Origin: Brevundimonas terrae
GTDB taxonomy: Bacteria; Pseudomonadota; Alphaproteobacteria; Caulobacterales; Caulobacteraceae
NCBI RefSeq assembly: GCF_011761985.1
Contig: NZ_JAASQT010000010.1
Span: forward strand, 1-37,539
Length of the DNA stretch: 37,539 nucleotides
Direction: 5' to 3'
The position numbers and the translations under genes were made by a program. The notes beneath the pieces were generated by a model that did no database searches, was not told the DNA's origin, and was given only the letters and a program-made list of their open reading frames with translations. Below are positions 31,650 to 37,539 of this stretch, piece after piece; positions within the stretch are counted from its first letter, which is position 1; every line of letters begins with the position of its first letter.

Positions 31650-32420
31650 CTAGTGAGGCGTTCGGCGGATGCGGTGTTCAACCGGCCCGTCGCGCTTGGT
31701 CTGGATGGGGGCGACGCTGTCGACCTGATGGGTGGGATCAAGATGGCGACCGGCCACGCCCATCCCGAAATTGCTGCCGACACCTTCAACGACGCCGCCA
31801 TTGCCGCGTTCGCTGTCGGGAGGCGTGCGGCGACGGCTTTCATAGGCTTGCAGACGCTGACGACCCTCGGCTTCAAAGCGGGCATCGCGGCGGGCATTAC
31901 CGCTGCCGGGAATACGCTGAAGCCGCTCTAGGGCACGGGCCGTGCGCTCACCTTCACGATCGTCACAGACATCCCGCTCTTGCTGGGTCAGGCGGTCGGG
32001 ATACTGACAGCCTAGCACCGATGTCCGCAGGCTTTGTCCGACACGACGTGAGGTTTCATCATCGGTGCTTTGCAGCGCGACCTGCCATGCCGATGTATCT
32101 TCAGCCGATTGATCTGGACTGACGCCCTGAGCCAGCCTTGGCTGGGGACGGTCGGGGAGGGCATCCCTAGCGGTAGGGCGTTGGTTTCGATCAGTGGACT
32201 GAATGGCGATGTCGTCCGGTTGCGGGGCAACGACACGCGGTTTTTCACCGTCAATAAGGGGCCGTGGTTCTATTTCGATATAGAGCGTAGGGGCTTGCGG
32301 TCTGGCGGGGGGAAGTACCGACTTGGCCCCGAAAGCAAGCGCGGCAATGGCGGCAAGGTGGAGGGCCACCGATGCGGCACCTCCCAGCCAGTGCTGTTTG
32401 CGCTTGCTCTGCCGCCTCAT
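31650..32420 (-). CDS. TonB-like membrane-anchored protein with two-cysteine C-terminal domain (paralogue B)
   Basis: I do not recognise this 256-residue protein. The layout is a short basic N-terminus, one membrane helix at about 11-33 (WLGGAASVALHLAAIAALAFGA), a strand-like TLYIEIEPRP as in TonB and TolA anchors, and a disordered polar stretch (50-130). A compact charged domain follows at 136-197 with Cys138 and Cys152. This domain aligns without gaps to residues 295-356 of the upstream neighbour (28 of 62 identical by my count). The C-terminal TonB fold is missing, and no exbB or exbD lies nearby. It is probably periplasmic, anchored in the inner membrane. The ATG at 32420 lies 64 bases after the neighbour's stop, so the two are likely co-transcribed. 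Confidence 0.75.
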   Translation of the reverse strand: MRRQSKRKQHWLGGAASVALHLAAIAALAFGAKSVLPPARPQAPTLYIEIEPRPLIDGEKPRVVAPQPDDIAIQSTDRNQRPTARDALPDRPQPRLAQGVSPDQSAEDTSAWQVALQSTDDETSRRVGQSLRTSVLGCQYPDRLTQQERDVCDDREGERTARALERLQRIPGSGNARRDARFEAEGRQRLQAYESRRRTPPDSERGNGGVVEGVGSNFGMGVAGRHLDPTHQVDSVAPIQTKRDGPVEHRIRRTPH

Positions 32421-32484
32421 ATATTGCCCCGTAAATGCCAGCGTTATTTGCGAGACTTGGCATCCATTGTGGCAAATCTATGGG

Positions 32485-33735
32485 CTAGTCACGGGGTGGC
32501 GTTGCGGGAGCGGTATTTGGGGCGCGCGGACTGTTACTGGCCCCGATCTGGTCCTGAAGTTTGCGTATTTCGCGGTTGGTGCCGGACAGCTCGTCCAAAG
32601 CTTCGCCTTGGCCTGATCCGCCCTGAATAGAGCCTTGGCTCACACCGACACCGGATCGTAGGGGCGCACGACGGCGCTCATAGTCATTGAGCTGTTGTTG
32701 GCCCTCGGCAGCATTGCGGGCATCGCGCGCCGCATCGCCGGTACCCATGACGCGACGACCCCGTTCAATAGCTTCGCGGATTCGGCGGGCATCGGCACTG
32801 TCACAGCTTAAACGCTGAACATCGCTGAGCATTTGTGGCTGGGTGCAGTCCAGCGGGGTTGTGCGCCCGTAATAGATGCGGCCCATCTGGGTGGCGGTAT
32901 TGCCTGCAACACCACCTGCACCGGACGATCCGCCCGCAGGCGCTCCCCCACCGGACGCGCCACCGCTTTCGGGGCGATAGGTCCATGCATCATCCAGCGC
33001 CCCGCCAGCCGCCGCAGCGGCAAGGGCGGCCTCGGCGTCTTCGTCTATACGTGTGCGGCGTGGAATAGGGGCATCCGGTGCGCCTGCCTGATCGCGGCTC
33101 TGGTCGGCAGCTTCGTTCTGACTGGTCTGGTTGGCGGCGTTGCTTTGACCGGAGACGACAGAGGGCAGGCTGCGGTTTTGAATCTCGCTGACAGACTCGC
33201 TCACAGGCCCGTCGATGGCCTCGATATGGGGGCGGGTAATGCGGGCGGTCACATTGGGCAGGGCGGTCGTGTCCAGATCGCTGATGGCACCGGGGGCGGC
33301 ATCATCCATGGACTGGGTATCTTGCGCCCTTTGCTGTTGGACTTGGGGCAGGGCGCGTTCTGTGCGCTCCACCTGTGCCTGTTGTAGAGGGTTCAGTCTT
33401 TGCTCGACGGGCGGTTCAACAGGACGTTCCAGCGGTGGCTCGGGCGGTGTTTCGGGGACAATGTCCTGAAGCTGCTGTTCAGTCCGCTCCTGTGGCCGCT
33501 CCAACGGCTTTGGCTGGGGTGGCGTCAGGGGCTCGGGTCGGGGTTCCGGTGGCCGCATATCCAGCCAGACCTCGAAACTATTGTCTTCGTCAAAGGTCGG
33601 GATGAAGACGGTGTTCAGGGCAACCGGAATCAATATCGCCGCGTGCAGGGCCACCGAGGCCAGCAAAAGTGCGCTACGTTGCCGTCCCCGCGACGAGGGA
33701 ATGGGCCTTGGTATGGCCGATAAGCTGTAACCCAT
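32485..33735 (-). CDS. TonB-like membrane-anchored protein with two-cysteine C-terminal domain (paralogue A)
   Basis: This 416-residue protein has no function I recognise. A membrane helix at about 21-45 (SALLLASVALHAAILIPVALNTVFI) is followed by FEVWLDMRP and a proline- and glutamate-rich spacer (60-115). A long low-complexity region (115-290) includes glycine-serine repeats near 257-278. The shared domain is at 295-356 with Cys297 and Cys311, 14 residues apart as in the paralogue. Motifs common to both include LxC-x2-P, R-x2-CD, GxGxAxRDAR and AEGxQxLxxYE. The tail (380-416) has a short charged helix. It resembles TonB or TolA in its anchor and spacer only. It is the first gene of a two-gene minus-strand unit between rpoC and the str operon. 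Confidence 0.78.
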   Translation of the reverse strand: MGYSLSAIPRPIPSSRGRQRSALLLASVALHAAILIPVALNTVFIPTFDEDNSFEVWLDMRPPEPRPEPLTPPQPKPLERPQERTEQQLQDIVPETPPEPPLERPVEPPVEQRLNPLQQAQVERTERALPQVQQQRAQDTQSMDDAAPGAISDLDTTALPNVTARITRPHIEAIDGPVSESVSEIQNRSLPSVVSGQSNAANQTSQNEAADQSRDQAGAPDAPIPRRTRIDEDAEAALAAAAAGGALDDAWTYRPESGGASGGGAPAGGSSGAGGVAGNTATQMGRIYYGRTTPLDCTQPQMLSDVQRLSCDSADARRIREAIERGRRVMGTGDAARDARNAAEGQQQLNDYERRRAPLRSGVGVSQGSIQGGSGQGEALDELSGTNREIRKLQDQIGASNSPRAPNTAPATPPRD

Positions 33736-33954
33736 GAACCGCTGCCATTAGGTGGAGGGGGACACGCAAGCCGTATGCAAATCAATCAGACGCAATTCAA
33801 TCAGGGCAATCAGTTGCTTATCACCCTTGAGAATCGACCGTCCCATGAACACAGGTTTGGCGACAACCGTGAAATGACAAGTTCGGGATGAATAGGCATG
33901 CAAACCTTAAGGATTAAGGCATTTAAGGTTCTGTAAAGGATTGCAGCCCCGAAC

Positions 33955-33983
33955 TTGACGGATCGCTGTGCGGCGCGTAGAAG
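33955..33983 (+). promoter_or_regulatory. Probable str operon (rpsL) promoter
   Basis: TTGACG (33955-33960), preceded by C as in alphaproteobacterial -35 elements, and TAGAAG (33978-33983) are 17 bases apart. This is the best promoter match in the 473 bases between 33736 and 34208. The remaining left part (33736-33954) must hold the promoter of the minus-strand pair, which I could not pin down. Confidence 0.6.
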
Positions 33984-34002
33984 CCACCCACTTTCGAGAC
34001 GT

Positions 34003-34087
34003 GGGCGGTTCGCCGTCCGCTGGAAAGTGACAATTGATCGGACGGGCTGTGCCCGCCGGAACGCCCGAAGCGCGCGTTCCGGTTTTT
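34003..34087 (+). terminator. Terminator-like hairpin and upstream hairpins in the rpsL leader
   Basis: A perfect 9-bp stem (34056-34064 with 34074-34082) followed by TTTTT looks like a full Rho-independent terminator. It lies between the predicted promoter and rpsL. Upstream, a TTCG-capped hairpin (34003-34018) competes with a pairing of 34013-34019 to 34039-34045. Together they suggest attenuation. Confidence 0.6.
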
Positions 34088-34208
34088 CCGTTTGGAGGTC
34101 ACCTTTCAGTTCGAAGTCCAAACCCGGGCGGTTTTACCGTCCAAAAGAAGGCAATGAGGCGCTCCGGCCGAAAGGCACACGCTTCCATATCGTAAGAGAC
34201 GAAACAGA

Positions 34209-34583
34209 ATGCCCACGATCAACCAGCTGATCCGCAAGCCCCGTAAGCCGAAGCCGGTCCGTAACAAGGTTCCGGCTCTGGAGGGTTCGCCCCAGCGTCG
34301 CGGTGTTTGCACCCGCGTTTACACCACCACCCCGAAGAAGCCTAACTCGGCTCTTCGTAAGGTTGCCAAGGTTCGCCTGGCCAAGAACGGCGTTGAAGCC
34401 GTTTGCTACATCCCGGGTGAAGGCCACAACCTGCAAGAGCACTCGGTTGTGCTTATCCGCGGTGGCCGCGTGAAGGACCTTCCGGGTGTCCGTTACCACA
34501 TCCTGCGCGGTGTGCTGGATACCCAAGGCGTCAAGGATCGTAAGCAGCGCCGTTCGCACTACGGTGCGAAGCGTCCGAAGTAA
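34209..34583 (+). CDS. rpsL: Ribosomal protein S12
   Basis: S12 lies at the decoding centre and controls accuracy. The 124 residues are standard, with [20 protein letters not shown] and [28 protein letters not shown]. The lysines at the two classical streptomycin-resistance positions are unchanged. ACGAAACAG precedes the ATG, a weak ribosome binding site. It is the first gene of the str operon, 45 bases before rpsG. Confidence 0.99.
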   Translation: MPTINQLIRKPRKPKPVRNKVPALEGSPQRRGVCTRVYTTTPKKPNSALRKVAKVRLAKNGVEAVCYIPGEGHNLQEHSVVLIRGGRVKDLPGVRYHILRGVLDTQGVKDRKQRRSHYGAKRPK

Positions 34584-34628
34584 GCCACTCGCGTTCCTGC
34601 GCACTACAAGATTTAAGAGGATACTCTC

Positions 34629-35102
34629 ATGTCCCGTCGTCACCGCGCCCAGAAGCGTGAAGTTCTGCCGGATCCCAAGTTTGGTGATCTGATCGTTACC
34701 AAGTTCATGAACTACGTCATGTACGAAGGTAAGAAGGCTGTTGCCGAAAACATCGTTTACGGTGCTTTCGACATTCTGGCTGAAAAGAAAAAAGACCAGA
34801 CCGCCGTGGAAACCTTCCACCAGGCTCTGGAAAACGTTGCGCCGACGGTTGAAGTCCGTTCGCGTCGCGTTGGTGGTGCTACCTACCAGGTTCCGGTTGA
34901 AGTCCGTCCGGACCGTCGCCGCGCCCTGGCCATCCGTTGGCTGGTAAACGCTGCTCGCAAGCGTGGTGAAAACACCATGACCGAGAAGCTGGCTGCCGAG
35001 CTGCTGGACGCCTCGAACAACCGTGGCACCACGGTCAAGAAGCGTGAAGACACCCACAAGATGGCCGAAGCCAACCGCGCATTCAGCCACTACCGCTGGT
35101 AA
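34629..35102 (+). CDS. rpsG: Ribosomal protein S7
   Basis: S7 starts assembly of the 30S head and in E. coli represses the str operon. The 157 residues begin [20 protein letters not shown]. They contain the [27 protein letters not shown] segment and end in [18 protein letters not shown] precedes the ATG. The length is normal. Confidence 0.99.
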   Translation: MSRRHRAQKREVLPDPKFGDLIVTKFMNYVMYEGKKAVAENIVYGAFDILAEKKKDQTAVETFHQALENVAPTVEVRSRRVGGATYQVPVEVRPDRRRALAIRWLVNAARKRGENTMTEKLAAELLDASNNRGTTVKKREDTHKMAEANRAFSHYRW

Positions 35103-35115
35103 ACGTCTTAAAACT

Positions 35116-35139
35116 GTCCTCGTACTTCGGTACGGGGAC
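35116..35139 (+). other. UUCG-capped hairpin between rpsG and fusA
   Basis: A 10-bp stem (35116-35125 with 35130-35139, one wobble) has a TTCG loop closed by C-G, an exceptionally stable combination in RNA. No T run follows. It may mark RNA processing or partial attenuation within the str operon. Confidence 0.65.
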
Positions 35140-35255
35140 GGTTGCACTTTAGGCGATTTGGTGCGGGCATCCATTTTCTGGAACTGCCCGCGCCGTCATT
35201 TCTGACACAACGGGGGCGCTCGCGGCGTCCGCGAGCCACCCGGAAGGCAAGACCA

Positions 35256-37334
35256 ATGGCCCGTACACACAAAATCGAAGACTACCGTAACTTCGGTATC
35301 ATGGCCCACATCGACGCGGGCAAGACTACAACTACCGAACGTATCCTGTTCTACACCGGCAAGAACCACAAAATGGGCGAGACGCACGATGGTGCCTCGA
35401 CCATGGACTGGATGGACCAGGAACAAGAACGCGGCATCACCATCACGTCGGCCGCGACGACCGCTTTCTGGAAAGAAAAGCGTCTGAACATCATCGACAC
35501 CCCGGGCCACGTTGACTTCACCATTGAAGTTGAACGCTCGCTGCGCGTGCTCGACGGTGCTGTGACGGTTCTGGACGGTAACGCTGGCGTTGAGCCGCAA
35601 ACCGAGACCGTTTGGCGTCAAGCCGACAAGTACAACGTTCCGCGTATCGTGTTCGTCAACAAGATGGACAAGATCGGCGCTGACTTCGTCGCTTCGGTTC
35701 AGTCGATCCGCGACCGTCTGGGTGCCAAGGCTGTGCCGATCCAACTGCCGATCGGTTCGGAAGTGAACCTGAAGGGTGTTGTCGATCTGGTCGAAATGAA
35801 AGCCATGATCTGGTCGACCGACCAGGTTGGTGCTCCGGCTGAATTCGTCGACATTCCGGCTGATATGGCTGATGCTGTGGCTGAAGCCCGTCAGTATCTG
35901 GTCGATAACGCCGTCGAAATCGACGACGAAGCCATGGAATCGTACCTCGGTGGCGAAGAGCCGTCGGTTGAAGTGCTGAAGCGCTGCATCCGTAAAGCTG
36001 TTCTGACCGGTGCCTTCTACCCGATCCTCGCTGGCTCGGCGTTCAAGAACAAGGGCGTTCAGCCGCTGCTCGACGCTGTTGTCGATTACCTGCCGTCGCC
36101 GGTCGACATTCCGCCGACCCCGGGCATCGACTTCAAGACCGAAGAGCCGGTAACCCGCAAGGCTTCGGACGAAGAGCCGCTGTCGGTTCTGGCGTTCAAG
36201 ATCATGGACGACCCGTTCGTTGGTTCGATCACGTTCTGCCGCCTGTACTCGGGCACGATGGAAACCGGTCAATCGCTGCTGAACTCGTCGCGCGACAAGC
36301 GTGAACGTGTTGGTCGTATGCTGCAAATGCACTCGAACAACCGCGAAGACATCAAGATTGCCTATGCTGGTGACATTGTTGCTCTGGCTGGCCTGAAGGA
36401 AACCCGTACCGGCGACACCCTGTGTGACCCGCTGAAGTCGCCGGTTATCCTTGAGAAGATGGAATTCCCGGCTCCGGTTATCGAAATCGCAGTCGAGCCG
36501 AAGACCAAGGCTGACCAAGAGAAGCTCGGTGTGGCTCTGGCCAAGCTGGCTTCGGAAGACCCGTCCTTCACCGTTTCGACCGACCACGAGTCGGGCCAGA
36601 CGATCCTGAAGGGCATGGGCGAGCTGCACCTCGACATCAAGATCGACATCCTGAAGCGTACCTACAAGGTCGAAGCGACCATCGGTGCTCCGCAGGTTGC
36701 CTATCGTGAATCGATCGGCAAAAAGGTCGAAATCGACTACACCCACAAGAAGCAAACCGGTGGTACGGGCCAGTTCGCCCGCGTCAAGCTGGTCTTCGAA
36801 CCGGGCGAACCGGGTTCGGACTTCGTGTTCGAGTCGGCCATCGTCGGCGGTGCTGTTCCGAAGGAATACATCCCGGGTGTTGAAAAGGGCCTGAAGTCGG
36901 CCAAGGAAAACGGCCTGCTGGCTGGCTTCCCGGTTATCGACGTCAAGGCAACCCTGATCGACGGCGCATTCCACGACGTTGACTCCTCGGTTCTGGCCTT
37001 CGAAATCGCTTCGCGTGCCGCCTTCCGTGAACTGAAGGAAAAGGGTGCTCCGAAGCTGCTCGAGCCGATCATGGCTGTAGAGGTCGTGACTCCGGAAGAG
37101 TACCTGGGTTCGGTGATCGGTGACCTGAACGGTCGTCGCGGTATGATCCAAGGCCAAGACATGCGCGGTAACGCGGTTGTCGTGAACGCCTTCGTGCCGC
37201 TGGCCAACATGTTCGGCTACGTGAACACCCTGCGCGGTATGTCGCAAGGTCGCGCCCAGTTCACCATGCAATACGACCACTACGAGCCGGTGCCGAGCCA
37301 CGTCGCCGACGAAGTGATCAAAAAGTACGCCTAA
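35256..37334 (+). CDS. fusA: Elongation factor G
   Basis: EF-G is the GTPase that moves tRNA and mRNA through the ribosome. The 692 residues start [29 protein letters not shown], with the P-loop [23 protein letters not shown] is the switch II region, and [10 protein letters not shown] contains the guanine-binding NKMD. Domains II-V are complete, ending [11 protein letters not shown] chose ATG 35256, since this N-terminus matches the family; an ATG at 35142 in the same frame would add 38 unrelated residues. GGAAGG lies upstream. Confidence 0.98.
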   Translation: MARTHKIEDYRNFGIMAHIDAGKTTTTERILFYTGKNHKMGETHDGASTMDWMDQEQERGITITSAATTAFWKEKRLNIIDTPGHVDFTIEVERSLRVLDGAVTVLDGNAGVEPQTETVWRQADKYNVPRIVFVNKMDKIGADFVASVQSIRDRLGAKAVPIQLPIGSEVNLKGVVDLVEMKAMIWSTDQVGAPAEFVDIPADMADAVAEARQYLVDNAVEIDDEAMESYLGGEEPSVEVLKRCIRKAVLTGAFYPILAGSAFKNKGVQPLLDAVVDYLPSPVDIPPTPGIDFKTEEPVTRKASDEEPLSVLAFKIMDDPFVGSITFCRLYSGTMETGQSLLNSSRDKRERVGRMLQMHSNNREDIKIAYAGDIVALAGLKETRTGDTLCDPLKSPVILEKMEFPAPVIEIAVEPKTKADQEKLGVALAKLASEDPSFTVSTDHESGQTILKGMGELHLDIKIDILKRTYKVEATIGAPQVAYRESIGKKVEIDYTHKKQTGGTGQFARVKLVFEPGEPGSDFVFESAIVGGAVPKEYIPGVEKGLKSAKENGLLAGFPVIDVKATLIDGAFHDVDSSVLAFEIASRAAFRELKEKGAPKLLEPIMAVEVVTPEEYLGSVIGDLNGRRGMIQGQDMRGNAVVVNAFVPLANMFGYVNTLRGMSQGRAQFTMQYDHYEPVPSHVADEVIKKYA

Positions 37335-37367
37335 TCAGCCGTCTTTTGACGACTGACACTTGAAATC

Positions 37368-37393
37368 GGGGCGGTTTGTAAGCAAATCGCCCC
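37368..37393 (+). other. Hairpin between fusA and tuf
   Basis: An 11-bp stem (37368-37378 with 37383-37393, one wobble) has the loop TAAG. It is followed by CCTATCAATCC rather than T residues. A smaller imperfect hairpin (37335-37357) precedes it. Both lie within the operon and may tune fusA-tuf read-through. Confidence 0.55.
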
Positions 37394-37441
37394 CTATCAA
37401 TCCCTAAAATTGGACCCCGTTTCGGGGCACCCAGGAGCTAG

Positions 37442-37539
<98 letters not shown>

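Noticed and set aside
34326..34480. Streptomycin-resistance change in rpsL
   Set aside because: Both critical lysines (in TPKKPNS and GRVKDLPG) are unaltered.

Overview
The window is chromosomal DNA from an alphaproteobacterium, most likely of the Caulobacteraceae (inference). The evidence is the gene order tRNA-Trp, secE, nusG, rplKA, rplJL, rpoBC, then rpsL, rpsG, fusA, tuf, together with moderate-to-high GC, an FnrL-type regulator and the character of the housekeeping proteins. I cannot fix the genus from sequence reading alone. I see no insertion sequence, phage, integrase or CRISPR array.

Positions 1 to about 11,000 form an oxygen-response neighbourhood. After a CBS/CorC-type membrane protein (220-1539) come, on the minus strand, cydD and cydC and then an unrecognised 36-residue membrane mini-protein. 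On the plus strand are cydA, cydB and cydX, which encode cytochrome bd oxidase, followed by an OmpW porin. Next is an FnrL regulator with a complete set of iron-sulfur cysteines, then a GNAT-like protein diverging from an FMN split-barrel protein. Two perfect FNR boxes and two near-matches lie in the promoters of these genes. The regulator and its probable targets therefore sit together.

Positions 11,100-31,640 hold the secE-nusG-rplKA-rplJL-rpoBC core, but it is broken up. Five unrelated genes (flavin reductase, Nudix, GST, MarR, DUF2059) separate rplA from rplJ. Two tandem M61 peptidases and a periplasmic FKBP separate rplL from rpoB. Each core block has its own terminator and a structured leader. 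These are a multi-hairpin leader before rplJ, a possible pseudoknot before rpoB, and competing hairpins between rpoB and rpoC.

Positions 31,650-33,735 (minus strand) carry two adjacent paralogous TonB-like membrane-anchored proteins that share an unrecognised two-cysteine C-terminal domain. From 33,955 the str operon begins, with a promoter, a structured leader containing a terminator-like hairpin, rpsL, rpsG, fusA and the first 31 codons of tuf at the window edge.

The best candidates for something undescribed are the paired two-cysteine proteins, the 36-residue protein next to cydDC, the rpoB and rpsL leader RNAs, and the displaced second copy of the nusG tail.
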